A stretch of 40,667 nucleotides of DNA from Candidatus Hydrogenedentota bacterium (GTDB lineage Bacteria > Hydrogenedentota > Hydrogenedentia > Hydrogenedentales > SLHB01), in contig JABWCD010000040.1 of assembly GCA_013359265.1 (NCBI GenBank), positions 1 to 40,667 on the forward strand, read 5' to 3'. The translations under genes and the position numbers were made by a program. Position 1 is the first letter of the stretch; every line of letters begins with the position of its first letter. Positions 1 through 8,376 of this stretch are shown piece by piece. Under the pieces are notes generated by a model. It was given only the letters and a program-made list of their open reading frames with translations. It made no database searches and had not been told where the DNA came from.

Positions 1-1
1 G

Positions 2-787
2 GCGCCGGCGCCGCGCAAGCCCGCGCCGGCCCCGCGCGTCTACGCCGGTCCGCCCGACACGGAAGCGGAAGCGCTCGTGCGCGAGATCGTCCAGCGCATG
101 GGAATCGAGGCGACGATCTCGAGCGCGACCGACGAGGCGGGCGCGGTGAGCATCAAGATCGAGTCGCCTGATTCGGCGATCCTGATTGGCCGCAAGGGGC
201 GCAGTCTGGAATCGCTCCAGTATTTAGTGAACCGAATGAGCCCGAAAACGGAAGGCGACGACAAAGATCGCATTACGATCGATATCGAGGGGTATCTCGA
301 CCGCCGGCAGGAAGCGCTCGAGGAACTCGCGCACCGGCTCGCCGAACGCGCGCGCGAGACGGGCCGCCGCCAGCGCACCAAGCCCATGGGGTCGCAGGAG
401 CGCCGCGTCATTCACATGGCCCTCGAGGGCGACGACACGATTCGAACATTCAGCGTCGGCGATGCCGGCGACAGGCACGTTGTGATCGCGCCAAAGGACG
501 AACGGGCCGACGGCGACCGTGCGCCGCGCGGGCGTGGTCCACGCAGTGATCGCGGGCAGCGTGGCGGAGAACCGCGCGAGCACAAACCGCGCAATATCTT
601 CGACAGGCAGAACCAGGCGCGGGCGCAGAGCGCGCCGGACGGTGACGGCGAGCACCAACATGGCGACGGAAACGGTGCGCCACGCCGGCGTCGGCGTAGC
701 CGACGTGGCGGGCGTGGCCGGGGACCGCGTCCCGAAGCGCCGGCAGCGCCGAGCGACGCGGTTGAAAGTGGACCGCAGGACTCCTGA
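2..787 (+). CDS. jag: Jag/SpoIIIJ-associated KH-R3H RNA-binding protein, 5' truncated by window edge
   Basis: The reading frame is open from the left edge through a Pro/Ala-rich linker, so the N-terminal Jag_N part lies outside the window. A KH-type segment follows (ILIGRKGRSLESLQYL, about 55-70 codons in). Next comes an R3H segment with the diagnostic Arg-x3-His (RRVIH) and PMGSQERR. Jag-family proteins bind RNA in the cytoplasm and are usually encoded beside yidC and mnmE; mnmE is indeed next and its start overlaps this gene by 20 bases. The last 100 or so residues are unusual: a long charged, low-complexity tail ending in an Arg/Gly-rich stretch (RRRRRRSRRGGRGRG) that probably adds non-specific nucleic-acid binding. 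A GTG at 77 could be read as a start, but the in-frame upstream codons look like normal linker sequence. The family call is secure; the tail function is inference. Confidence 0.9.
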   Translation, partial: APAPRKPAPAPRVYAGPPDTEAEALVREIVQRMGIEATISSATDEAGAVSIKIESPDSAILIGRKGRSLESLQYLVNRMSPKTEGDDKDRITIDIEGYLDRRQEALEELAHRLAERARETGRRQRTKPMGSQERRVIHMALEGDDTIRTFSVGDAGDRHVVIAPKDERADGDRAPRGRGPRSDRGQRGGEPREHKPRNIFDRQNQARAQSAPDGDGEHQHGDGNGAPRRRRRSRRGGRGRGPRPEAPAAPSDAVESGPQDS

Positions 788-2147
788 CGACACGATCGCC
801 GCTATCGCGACGCCGCCGGGCGAAGGCGGGATCGGGATTGTGCGGCTGAGCGGTCCGGATTCGATTTCGATAGTGCACTCGGTTTTCGTGTCCTCGCGCG
901 GGCGCGACATTCGCACCGCGCGAGGACGCGTGTTTCATGGGACGATTCGCGATGCGCGCGGCGCGATCGACGAAGCGCTGGTGCACGTCATGCGCGCGCC
1001 GCACAGCTACACCGCAGAAGACGTGGTCGAGATCAATTGCCATGGCGGTGCCGCGCCGCTGCGCACGGTGCTGGAGTTGGTGTTGTCGCGAGGGGCGCGT
1101 CTTGCCACGCCCGGTGAGTTCACCAAACGCGCATTCCTTAACGGCCGCATCGACCTCGTACAGGCCGAAGCCGTCATCGATCGTATTCAAGCGCGGACCG
1201 ATGCCGCATTGCGCGCGGCGTCCGCCGCGGCGGACGGTGTGCTGTCGCGATCAATTCGTGAGCTGCGAGAGGTCCTGATTGACGCCCTGGCGCGTGTCGA
1301 ATCCGCAATCGACTTTCCGGATGACGACCTGCCGGAGTTGGTGGATTCCGCACTGCGCTCGCGGTTGGACGACGCCCTCGCGCGCATGCGCGAACTGTTG
1401 GCAACGGCGGAAGCGGGAAGACTGTACCGCGAAGGCGCAAGCGTGGCGATCGTGGGCAGGCCCAATGTGGGAAAATCGAGTTTGTTCAATGCGCTGCTGC
1501 GCGACGCTCGCGCGATCGTGACTTCCGTTCCCGGAACAACGCGGGACCTGCTCGAAGAGGTCATCACCATTTCGGGCGTACCCGTTCGGTTGAGCGATAC
1601 CGCCGGGTTGCGCGAATCGAGCGACGAAGTCGAACAAATCGGCATTGGACGCGCGCGCGCCGCGTTGGAAAATGCCGACATTATCATGGTTGTGCTGGAC
1701 GTATCGGAGCCGCTGAATGACGGCGATAGGGACATCCTTCAAGAATCCGCTGCGCTCGGCCGGCCCACGATCCTGGCGTTGAACAAATCCGACCTCCTCC
1801 CGGCCCACGCCGGCATTGACGAGAACAAGTGGCCCGCCGTAGCCTGCCGCGTTTCCGCGAAGACGGGAGATGGGCTGCACGGTCTCGAAGATGCCCTGGG
1901 GAAGCTTCTTTTAGGCGGCGGCGCGGTTGCGCCGGACCAGGGCCTGATTACGCGCGTACACCAAAAGGACTCCGTGCGGCGCGCGGCAGAAGCGCTCGAA
2001 CGGATGCTGCAAAACTACGGTGCGTCCCCCGAATTCTTGAGTATCGACCTGCGCGAGGCACTCGACGCCCTCGGCGAGATTACCGGCGAAACGACCCCTG
2101 ACGACGTGCTAGATCGGATATTCTCCAGCTTTTGCATCGGGAAGTAA
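768..2147 (+). CDS. mnmE: tRNA uridine-5-carboxymethylaminomethyl modification GTPase MnmE
   Basis: MnmE, with MnmG, installs the (carboxymethyl)aminomethyl group at wobble U34 of certain tRNAs. The 459-residue product matches the family length. The N-terminal folate-binding domain opens with DTIAAIATPPGEGGIGIVR. The inserted G domain has G1 GRPNVGKS near residue 230, G2 around TTRD, G3 DTAG near 277 and G4 NKSD near 338. The C-terminus is CIGK, the conserved end whose Cys is typical of MnmE. The start is taken as GTG at 768, which gives an N-terminus like other MnmE proteins and overlaps the end of jag by 20 bases, suggesting translational coupling. An in-frame TTG at 762 is an alternative. 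The frame stays open further upstream, but that part is antisense-like sequence inside jag. Confidence 0.96.
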   Translation: MDRRTPDDTIAAIATPPGEGGIGIVRLSGPDSISIVHSVFVSSRGRDIRTARGRVFHGTIRDARGAIDEALVHVMRAPHSYTAEDVVEINCHGGAAPLRTVLELVLSRGARLATPGEFTKRAFLNGRIDLVQAEAVIDRIQARTDAALRAASAAADGVLSRSIRELREVLIDALARVESAIDFPDDDLPELVDSALRSRLDDALARMRELLATAEAGRLYREGASVAIVGRPNVGKSSLFNALLRDARAIVTSVPGTTRDLLEEVITISGVPVRLSDTAGLRESSDEVEQIGIGRARAALENADIIMVVLDVSEPLNDGDRDILQESAALGRPTILALNKSDLLPAHAGIDENKWPAVACRVSAKTGDGLHGLEDALGKLLLGGGAVAPDQGLITRVHQKDSVRRAAEALERMLQNYGASPEFLSIDLREALDALGEITGETTPDDVLDRIFSSFCIGK

Positions 2148-2164
2148 CGAAGCCCGCGCTTTCA

Positions 2165-2193
2165 TTGACTGATAACCGCCTGTCTGCTAAAAT
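2165..2193 (+). promoter_or_regulatory. sigma70-type promoter for rpsU
   Basis: TTGACT (2165-2170) and TAAAAT (2188-2193) are separated by 17 bases, close to the housekeeping consensus. They lie just downstream of the mnmE stop, so rpsU appears to have its own transcript with a leader of roughly 105 bases. This is sequence inference only. Confidence 0.65.
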
Positions 2194-2306
2194 ATGGGGC
2201 TGGTTACAGACCCGTTTGATGCCCTGGGCGCCGATGGCCGGCCGGGAGCGTCTGTCACCCCAACCGTTTTTCCACATACTTTCGACAGAGGGGAGGTTGA
2301 AGCGAC

Positions 2307-2498
2307 GTGACGAAAGTGCGCGTCAAGTCCGACGAGCCATTCGAAAAGGCCCTTCGGCGGTTTAAGAAAAAGTGCAACAAAGAAGGCATCATGCAACGCC
2401 TTAAGGAAATGAAGCACTACGAAAAGCCCAGCGAAAAGCGTCGCCGCAAACTGGCGAAAGCGATCGCGCGGGCGGCAGCGTTGCAATCCGACGAGTAA
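2307..2498 (+). CDS. rpsU: 30S ribosomal protein bS21
   Basis: This 63-residue basic protein matches bS21, a late-assembling small-subunit protein near the anti-Shine-Dalgarno end of 16S rRNA. Visible family features are the start TKVRVKSDEPFEKALRRFKKKC, given here only as its opening residues VRVKSDEPFEKALRRF, then EGIMQRLKEMKHYEKPSEKRRRK and a short basic tail. Translation starts at GTG 2307 with GGGAGG at 2291-2296 as ribosome-binding site. A promoter (2165-2193) and a strong terminator (2524-2560) frame it as a monocistronic unit. Confidence 0.95.
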   Translation: MTKVRVKSDEPFEKALRRFKKKCNKEGIMQRLKEMKHYEKPSEKRRRKLAKAIARAAALQSDE

Positions 2499-2523
2499 TG
2501 TTTCTCGCGTGACTTGCGAATCC

Positions 2524-2564
2524 AAAGCGCAGGGCTGAACAATCGGCCCTGCGCTTTTCTTTTT
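2524..2564 (+). terminator. Rho-independent terminator of rpsU
   Basis: A perfect 12-bp stem (2524-2535 with 2546-2557, core GCGCAGGGC/GCCCTGCGC) and a 10-nt loop are followed by a T-rich run (TTTTCTTTTT). It lies between rpsU and the next gene and separates their transcription. Confidence 0.92.
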
Positions 2565-2588
2565 ATCGAGGACAACGGGGAGCTTCAC

Positions 2589-4115
2589 ATGCCAATTATC
2601 CTTGGAGTGGACGTCGGCACCAGCGGCACAAAGGCCGTCGCTATCAACGAGAAGGGCGAACTCGTCGCGTCGGCGCTGGTCGAATACCCGCTGTTGACGC
2701 CGAAACCGGGATGGGCTGAGCAGGACCCGGCCGAATGGCTGAAGGCGGCCTTCGGCGCGCTGACGCAACTCGCGCGCGCAAACGGCGTGAACGTGGCGGA
2801 CGTGAAGGGCATCGGCCTGACGGGGCAGATGCACGGCTCCGTGTTTCTCGACGCGAACGACAACGTACTGCGCAATGCGCTGCTCTGGTGCGACAACCGT
2901 ACCGCGCCGCAGTGCGAGGCGATTACCTCGAAAGTCGGCGAGCGGAAGCTCATCGAGATGGTGTGTAACCCCGCGTTGACCGGGTTCACCGCGCCGAAGA
3001 TTCTTTGGCTGAGGGACAACGAACCGTACCACTACGAAAAGCTCAAAAAGGTCCTGTTGCCGAAGGACTACGTCCGCTGGGCATTGACGGGCGAATACGC
3101 CACGGACGTCGCGGACGCGTCCGGCACCTTGCTGTTCGATGTAAAGGAGCGCACATGGCACAAGGACCTCATGTCCCTGCTCGGCATCGATGCATCGTTC
3201 ATGCCGCGCGCATACGAAGGGCCCGAAGTAACGGGGACGCTGTCGAAGGAAGCGGCGGAACTTACGGGCTTGCCGGCGGGCATTCCCGTCGTTGCCGGCG
3301 GCGGCGATCAGGCGGCGGGGGGAGTCGGCAATGGCATCGTGCGCAAGGGCGTAATCTCGTCGACCGTTGGTACGAGCGGCGTGGTGTTCGCGTTCGCCGA
3401 CTCAATCAGCCTCGATCCGCAGGGGCGCGTGCACACGTTCTGCCATTCGGTGCCCGGCAAGTGGCATGTGATGGGCGTCGTGCTGAGTGCGGGCGGTTCG
3501 TTACGCTGGTTTCGCGACGCGCTGTGTCCCGTCGAAAAATCGATCGCCGCCGAAGTCGGTAAGGACCCGTACGAATTGATTATCGAAGCGGCGGGGACCA
3601 TCCCGCCCGGCGCGGAAGGACTGATATTTCTGCCGTACCTCAGCGGCGAACGAACGCCGCACAAGGACCCGTACGCGAAGGGCGCGTTCATAGGGCTGTC
3701 GCTCAAACACACGCGCGCACACATGGCCCGCGCGGTGCTCGAAGGCGTGGCGTTCGCCATGCGCGACAGCCTCGAAATCATGCGCGAGATGGGCGTTGCG
3801 ATCACTCAAGTTCGCGCGTCCGGCGGCGGCGCGCGCAGCCCGTTATGGCGCCAAATTCAGGCGGACGTAAACAAGACGCCGCTTGTCACCACAAACATCG
3901 ACGAAGGACCCGCATACGGCGCGGCCCTGCTCGCCACGGTTTCAACTGGACTGTACAAGTCCGTTGAAGAAGCCTGTGACGCGATCGTCAAGGTGATCGA
4001 TCAATGCAATCCGATTTCAACGAACGGAACGGTGTACGATGCATGGTTTATGGAATACCAGGAAGCATACAAAGCGTTGGCAGCGGGATTTGCGCGAACG
4101 GCGAAGATTCTATGA
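2589..4115 (+). CDS. xylB: Xylulokinase-type FGGY carbohydrate kinase
   Basis: The 508-residue protein has the two-lobed FGGY kinase layout. The N-terminal lobe begins ILGVDVGTSGTKAVA (phosphate-binding loop), followed by TGQMHGSVFLD near residue 77 and WCDNRT. GGGDQAAGGVGNG near residue 236 carries the Asp expected to be the catalytic base, and the C-terminal lobe has ASGGGARSPLWRQIQAD for ATP binding. The GQMHG and GGGDxAAG motifs fit xylulokinase (D-xylulose + ATP to xylulose 5-phosphate) better than glycerol or gluconate kinases. The start is ATG 2589 with GGGGAG at 2577-2582; the frame extends back into the rpsU terminator, which rules out the longer start. No xylose isomerase or transporter is adjacent, so the exact sugar is not proven. 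Confidence 0.85.
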   Translation: MPIILGVDVGTSGTKAVAINEKGELVASALVEYPLLTPKPGWAEQDPAEWLKAAFGALTQLARANGVNVADVKGIGLTGQMHGSVFLDANDNVLRNALLWCDNRTAPQCEAITSKVGERKLIEMVCNPALTGFTAPKILWLRDNEPYHYEKLKKVLLPKDYVRWALTGEYATDVADASGTLLFDVKERTWHKDLMSLLGIDASFMPRAYEGPEVTGTLSKEAAELTGLPAGIPVVAGGGDQAAGGVGNGIVRKGVISSTVGTSGVVFAFADSISLDPQGRVHTFCHSVPGKWHVMGVVLSAGGSLRWFRDALCPVEKSIAAEVGKDPYELIIEAAGTIPPGAEGLIFLPYLSGERTPHKDPYAKGAFIGLSLKHTRAHMARAVLEGVAFAMRDSLEIMREMGVAITQVRASGGGARSPLWRQIQADVNKTPLVTTNIDEGPAYGAALLATVSTGLYKSVEEACDAIVKVIDQCNPISTNGTVYDAWFMEYQEAYKALAAGFARTAKIL

Positions 4116-4118
4116 GAA

Positions 4119-4127
4119 TGATATAAT
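4119..4127 (+). promoter_or_regulatory. extended -10 promoter for the MntA-HepT pair
   Basis: TGATATAAT has a perfect TATAAT preceded by TGn, the extended -10 form, and no good -35. It overlaps an ATG at 4126, so that ATG would not be on the transcript; this supports the ATG at 4153 as the start of the next gene. Confidence 0.5.
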
Positions 4128-4152
4128 GCCTTTTGTGGACCGGGTACCAATT

Positions 4153-4461
4153 ATGCACAACACGGTTATAGAAAATCAGAAATCGATTCTCTCGCTTTGC
4201 AGGCAGTATCACGTTAAGCAATTGGATTTGTTTGGATCGGCGTTGTCGGACGCGTTTGACACGGAATCGAGTGATATCGATCTTCTCGTCGAGTTTCTTC
4301 CGCTGCCCAGTGGCCGCCGTGCCGATGCCTATTTCGGATTGTTGGAACAACTAGAGACTCTTCTGCAAAGACCCATTGACCTTGTTTGTGTGCGCGCTGT
4401 ACGAAATCCCTACTTTCTTGACGCCATCCGGGTCAATCGTTCAACCCTCTATGCGGCTTAA
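4153..4461 (+). CDS. mntA: MntA-type minimal nucleotidyltransferase antitoxin
   Basis: The 102-residue protein belongs to the minimal nucleotidyltransferase (MNT) family. The active-site pattern is visible as LFGSALSD followed by SSDIDLLVEF, that is GS-x11-DxD, whose Asp residues bind the metal-nucleotide. In characterised MntA-HepT systems this protein neutralises the HEPN RNase by adding AMP groups to a Tyr next to its active site. The partner gene follows and overlaps it by 11 bases. ATG 4153 is preferred because a candidate -10 overlaps the ATG at 4126, and because the resulting N-terminus (MHNTVIENQKSILSLC) is typical. Codon use is less GC-biased than in the neighbouring xylB, which fits acquisition by transfer. 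The family is clear; antitoxin activity is by analogy. Confidence 0.88.
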   Translation: MHNTVIENQKSILSLCRQYHVKQLDLFGSALSDAFDTESSDIDLLVEFLPLPSGRRADAYFGLLEQLETLLQRPIDLVCVRAVRNPYFLDAIRVNRSTLYAA

Positions 4462-4795
4462 TGAGAAAGCCCTGCTGTCGGAAATCCTGCAAGCGGGGCA
4501 GCACATCCAACAATTCACCGCTGAGAAAAATGAGCATGACTTCGCCGGGAGCCTTCTTCTGCGGTCGGCGGTCGAACGCCAGTTCGAGATAGTCGGCGAG
4601 GCATTGAACCGGCTTGGAAAGAATGATTCTTCCCTACTAGAATCGATACGCAACTATCGGCGCATCATCGCATTCCGGAACATCCTCGCTCACGATTACG
4701 ACCGCGTGGACGAGGGAATCGTGTGGGACATCATTCAGAGGGATTTGCCAGTGCTGCTCGAAGATGCGGCCGAACTGCTGGCGAAAGACGAATAA
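4451..4795 (+). CDS. hepT: HepT-like HEPN-domain (DUF86) RNase toxin
   Basis: The 114-residue, mostly helical protein carries RNILAHDY near residues 79-86, an exact RX4HXY motif. In HepT toxins the Arg and His form the RNase active site and the Tyr is the residue AMPylated by MntA. The upstream segment LLLRSAVERQFEIVGEALNRL also fits the DUF86 family. It starts at ATG 4451 inside the end of mntA (11-base overlap), so the two are translationally coupled. Its stop is 18 bases from the convergent acylase stop. All key residues are present, so the toxin is predicted intact. Confidence 0.9.
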   Translation: MRLNEKALLSEILQAGQHIQQFTAEKNEHDFAGSLLLRSAVERQFEIVGEALNRLGKNDSSLLESIRNYRRIIAFRNILAHDYDRVDEGIVWDIIQRDLPVLLEDAAELLAKDE

Positions 4796-4813
4796 CCATA
4801 CTGGCTACACTAT

Positions 4814-7300
4814 TTACCGTGGCAATAGCCGTAGAATATGGGCTTTCGTGGATGAGATTTGTTCCACCGTCAGCGCAGCATTTCGGTACTCGCCCTTGAT
4901 AAACATTTCCGCCTGATCGTCGTAGTGTGGGTCCAACCAATGGCCCGAGTTGCCTGTCGGCAAAATTGTGTGACTGTGTTCCGGATCGGCGAAGTCGATG
5001 ATCCGGCGCGTCGAAGGGCCCGCGATGATCTTGTGGTCAAAGGTCCCGTGCGGATAAAGCAGGTTGTTGATGGTCTGCGCGCCGCCGGAGGCGTCGAAGG
5101 GGCCGATGTTGAACAACGCACCGACAATGGGAATGTAACTGAGCGGGTGCGTGTACGTGATCGTGTGGTCTTCGCCCCAGGTCCAATTGGCGCGGTCTTT
5201 CCCATGAGCCAATTCGATACGATTGACGGCCTCGTGCATGGCGGCAACAAAAATATCCGCGCGCGTTTCGACGCTGCCGGGTGTGCCGCGATTGTCCCAG
5301 AACGGCGAATCGTCGCGATGGACAACGTAGCGCAGAAAGCACCACGCGTCGCCCAGCGTGCTATACACGGCGAGATTGTTCGGACCGAGCTCGTCGCCGA
5401 CCGTCTGAGAAAGTATCGCGTCGCAGAGATAGGTGTAGACCGTCGGCTCGATTGAGTCCGCGGTATGCGAGCCATCCCACTTTGTCAAGCGGTCCAACAT
5501 CTCGATCTCTGTCGCCGATAATTCCCCCTTCCGATCGCCCAACACCGCCGCGACTGCGGCGGCAATCTCCGGCGCGGCCACGCCGACATCGTCTGTTTGC
5601 AGGCGCTTCGTGTCCTGTACGCTCCACGACGTTTTCGTTTCAATCATCCGCTCGATGCGTTCCGCGCGGTCCCAAGGCTGCCAGTAGCCGGGGAGGTCTG
5701 CAATGGGACCGAATGGGCGCACACTCGATTTGTTGTTCGCGGTGACGATGTAGCCGCAGGGCGGATTCTTCAAGTGCGGGTTTTGGTCGAAGGGGAGGAA
5801 GCCCAGCGGCTCGTCGTTTCCCGACGCGCCATCGAGCAGCGCCTTGCTGTTTACGTGCGCTGGGCGAATCGGCAGTTTGCCCGCCGCCCACCATGCGATG
5901 TCGCCCTTGCGGTCGGCGTACGACACGTTCACGCCCGGCGACGTGACAAGAGACACCGCCTCGGCGAACGCGTCGTAATCCTTCGCGCGCGCCATCCGGT
6001 AAAACGCCGCGATGTCCGTGTAATCGACATGTTGCCACACCCAATACAGCGAAACCGGCGGGCCGCTGTAGTCCTCGTATTTCTCGAGCAACGGCGTAAT
6101 GATGGGGCCGTGCGGCGAAGTGCGGACCTCGTGCTCCACGTCCTCGCCGAAACGCACCTTGAAAGTCTCGCGCTCGACCTTTAGCTCCGTCCATTCTCCC
6201 TTGTACATCACGCGATTGGGATTCGATGGATCGATCGTTTCCACGTACAAGTCGACGTCGTCGTTCGCGAACATCGTCAAGCCCCATCCGATGTCGCGGT
6301 TGTGCCCGAGCAGCGCGATGGGAATGAGCGGAAGGTAGTAGCCATACAAATCGAAGCCGTCGTACGTCACGTGCGCCTCGTACCAGATCGACGGGTTCGT
6401 GAACCCGATGTGCGGATCGTTCGCGAGCAGCGCACCCCCACCGGCAGTGCGCGAAGGGCCGAGCACCCATGAGTTGCTGCCCATGTGGTTGCCAAGCAAA
6501 TCGGCGACTTTCTGCCATTGATCGACGAACGGTTGCAGCGCCGCCGTGGCCTGTTGCACTGGCGCGCGCGTGCCTTTCGGCGGCCACATGCCACGTTCGC
6601 GCAGGATCGCTTCCGCCTCCTCGCGCGATTCCATGATTGTCGTCGGTATCTCCTGCGAATAGCCGGGAAATAGAAGCGATACATCGAGGTCCGGGAACTT
6701 CTGTTGCACGATGCTGTACATCGCATCTTGCCGCGGGCCGTACGAGAACGTGATCGGCAGTATGCCCGCAATGCACAGGCTGTCCGTAAGTGTGTAGGTG
6801 CGGCGCGGAATGCCGAGCACCGTGAATTCGAACGGCGCTGGCCCATGCGAGGCGTACTCATTGATGCCCTTTAGGAAGTCCTCTGCCGCGCTAAACGCCT
6901 CTGGAAAGCGCTCGCGCAATAGTTTCACGTTCTCCTCCGCCTTCGGCCGCAACCGCAGGGTGCGCATCGCCTTGTCAATATCCAACGTGACCGGCCCCAA
7001 TATCTCCGATAATTCGCCCTGCGCGAGCCGCCGCATCATCTCGATCTGAAAGAGGCGGTCCTGCGCCATGCTGTAACCGAGCGCGAAATAGGCGTCCCTC
7101 TCGGATTCTGCTTCGATATGCGGCACGCCCCATGTGTCGCGCGTGATCGTCGCGCCTTTAACGATCCCTGCAACGCGTAGCTCGCCGTCAAGCTGTGGCA
7201 TACCGCTCCGCGCGAGCCATAGTAGACCGTAGTATGAGACCGCAATAATCAGTATTACGGCAGCCACCGAAAACAAGACGATACGGCGCACCCGTCTCAT
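4814..7300 (-). CDS. Penicillin-acylase-family N-terminal nucleophile hydrolase, membrane-anchored or exported
   Basis: The 828-residue precursor begins with a basic stretch and a hydrophobic segment (about residues 7-30), either a signal anchor or signal peptide. The alpha-chain region has TRDTWGVPHIEAESERDAYFALGY, seen here as RDTWGVPHIEAESERD and FALGYSMAQDRLFQ. The site of self-cleavage is NHMG/SNSW, giving a beta chain that starts with Ser at about residue 275; that Ser is the catalytic nucleophile of the family. Further family signs are ALLANDPHIG and, near the C-terminus, NSGHWLDPHYDDQ. Members hydrolyse amide bonds in beta-lactams, N-acyl-homoserine lactones or other acyl amides in the periplasm; the substrate cannot be read from sequence. 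The ATG at 7300 is divergent from the pseudouridine synthase gene. The family is secure; penicillin itself need not be a substrate. Confidence 0.9.
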   Translation of the reverse strand: MRRVRRIVLFSVAAVILIIAVSYYGLLWLARSGMPQLDGELRVAGIVKGATITRDTWGVPHIEAESERDAYFALGYSMAQDRLFQIEMMRRLAQGELSEILGPVTLDIDKAMRTLRLRPKAEENVKLLRERFPEAFSAAEDFLKGINEYASHGPAPFEFTVLGIPRRTYTLTDSLCIAGILPITFSYGPRQDAMYSIVQQKFPDLDVSLLFPGYSQEIPTTIMESREEAEAILRERGMWPPKGTRAPVQQATAALQPFVDQWQKVADLLGNHMGSNSWVLGPSRTAGGGALLANDPHIGFTNPSIWYEAHVTYDGFDLYGYYLPLIPIALLGHNRDIGWGLTMFANDDVDLYVETIDPSNPNRVMYKGEWTELKVERETFKVRFGEDVEHEVRTSPHGPIITPLLEKYEDYSGPPVSLYWVWQHVDYTDIAAFYRMARAKDYDAFAEAVSLVTSPGVNVSYADRKGDIAWWAAGKLPIRPAHVNSKALLDGASGNDEPLGFLPFDQNPHLKNPPCGYIVTANNKSSVRPFGPIADLPGYWQPWDRAERIERMIETKTSWSVQDTKRLQTDDVGVAAPEIAAAVAAVLGDRKGELSATEIEMLDRLTKWDGSHTADSIEPTVYTYLCDAILSQTVGDELGPNNLAVYSTLGDAWCFLRYVVHRDDSPFWDNRGTPGSVETRADIFVAAMHEAVNRIELAHGKDRANWTWGEDHTITYTHPLSYIPIVGALFNIGPFDASGGAQTINNLLYPHGTFDHKIIAGPSTRRIIDFADPEHSHTILPTGNSGHWLDPHYDDQAEMFIKGEYRNAALTVEQISSTKAHILRLLPR

Positions 7301-7355
7301 GGATTTCCTTCCCCTCGGAGTCGAACCGGACTACGGTAGCATGTACGATAGATGG

Positions 7356-8345
7356 ATGAAACTTGAAGAGACTGTTTCCGAGGATACCGCCGGGCTTCGT
7401 CTCGATGTCTTCCTGTCAGGCGCCATCGAGGACGCATCCCGTTCTTTCGTCAAGAAGCTGATCAAGGACGGCAAAGCCCTTGTGAACGGCAAAGTCTGCG
7501 CGAAACCGGGGCGCATGATGAACGTGGGGGACAGGGTCGAGGCTGAATTGCCTCCGCCCGTGACCACACACCTCGATCCGGAGAATATTCCGCTCGACAT
7601 TCTATTCGAGGATGCCGACGTACTGGTGGTGAACAAGCCGTCCGGGCTGGTGGTACACCCCGCGCCGGGGCACGCGGGCGGCACGCTCGTGAACGCCGTG
7701 CTCTATCATTGCAGGGATTTTCAGCGGCCCGGCGAAGACGCGTTGCGCCCAGGCATTGTGCACCGGCTGGATCAGTACACGTCCGGTGTGATGGTAATCG
7801 CGAAATCGCCGCGTGCGTTCTCGAGTCTGTCAGAACAGGCGCGCGAGCACACCTTCGACCGCCGATATCTCGCGCTGGTGCGCGGCGAGTTCAGGGACGC
7901 CGCGGGCCGCATCAGCGCGTCCATCGGACGCAGCACGCACGACCGTCATCGCATGACGGTAACGGGCCTGAACAGCCGCGACGCCGTAACGCGCTTCGAA
8001 GTGCTGGAGACCTTCGGTGTGGCATCGCTCGTCGCGCTCGTCCTCGAAACGGGCCGGACCCACCAGATTCGCGTGCACCTGCGTTTCGCGGGGCACCCGG
8101 TACTCGGCGACCCTGTCTACGGCGTCACCGATTTCGCAGATTGGAAGGTCTCGCCGGCAGTACGCAAGGCCCTCGAATCGCTCGACGGCCAGGCGCTCCA
8201 CGCCGAACTGTTGGGATTCGAACATCCCGCGACGGGGGAACGTGTGCAGTTCACCGCGCCGCCACCCAAGGACTTCGAGCACACATTGAGAGAACTGCGT
8301 TCGAGAATCGCGCAGGTAGACCAACGGGATGCGCTAAACATTTGA
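7356..8345 (+). CDS. rluD: RluD-type 23S rRNA pseudouridine synthase
   Basis: The 329-residue protein has an N-terminal S4-like RNA-binding segment (LRLDVFLSGAIEDASRSFVKKLI) that shows as LRLDVFLSG plus VKKLIKDGKALVNGK. The RluA-family catalytic domain follows, with VVNKPSGLVVHPAPGH, the catalytic Asp in GIVHRLDQYTSG, and ETGRTHQIRVHLRFAGHPVLGDPVYG. Such enzymes isomerise uridines in 23S rRNA (RluD modifies the helix 69 loop). ATG 7356 gives the best N-terminus (MKLEETVSEDTAG); in-frame ATGs at 7341 and 7299 are possible, but 7299 would overlap the divergent acylase start. No strong ribosome-binding site is visible. RluA-family members with other targets cannot be excluded. Confidence 0.88.
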   Translation: MKLEETVSEDTAGLRLDVFLSGAIEDASRSFVKKLIKDGKALVNGKVCAKPGRMMNVGDRVEAELPPPVTTHLDPENIPLDILFEDADVLVVNKPSGLVVHPAPGHAGGTLVNAVLYHCRDFQRPGEDALRPGIVHRLDQYTSGVMVIAKSPRAFSSLSEQAREHTFDRRYLALVRGEFRDAAGRISASIGRSTHDRHRMTVTGLNSRDAVTRFEVLETFGVASLVALVLETGRTHQIRVHLRFAGHPVLGDPVYGVTDFADWKVSPAVRKALESLDGQALHAELLGFEHPATGERVQFTAPPPKDFEHTLRELRSRIAQVDQRDALNI

Positions 8346-8369
8346 TATATGCATGATTATATGCATAAT
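8342..8369 (+). promoter_or_regulatory. promoter with embedded operator of the BrnT-BrnA pair
   Basis: TTGATA (8342-8347) and CATAAT (8364-8369) are 16 bases apart, each one base off consensus. Between and over them are two copies of TATATGCAT (8346-8354 and 8358-8366), 12 bases apart, each with the self-complementary core ATGCAT. The ATG of brnT is at 8377, only 7 bases after the -10, so the message would be leaderless or nearly so. BrnA antitoxins are known to repress their own operon, which makes this repeat pair a good operator candidate. Confidence 0.6.
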
Positions 8370-8376
8370 ACCGCAT

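Noticed and set aside
5640-6776. 378-codon minus-strand frame inside the acylase gene
   Set aside because: It is on the same strand but in another frame of the acylase gene, whose motifs are in the main frame; the product has shadow composition.
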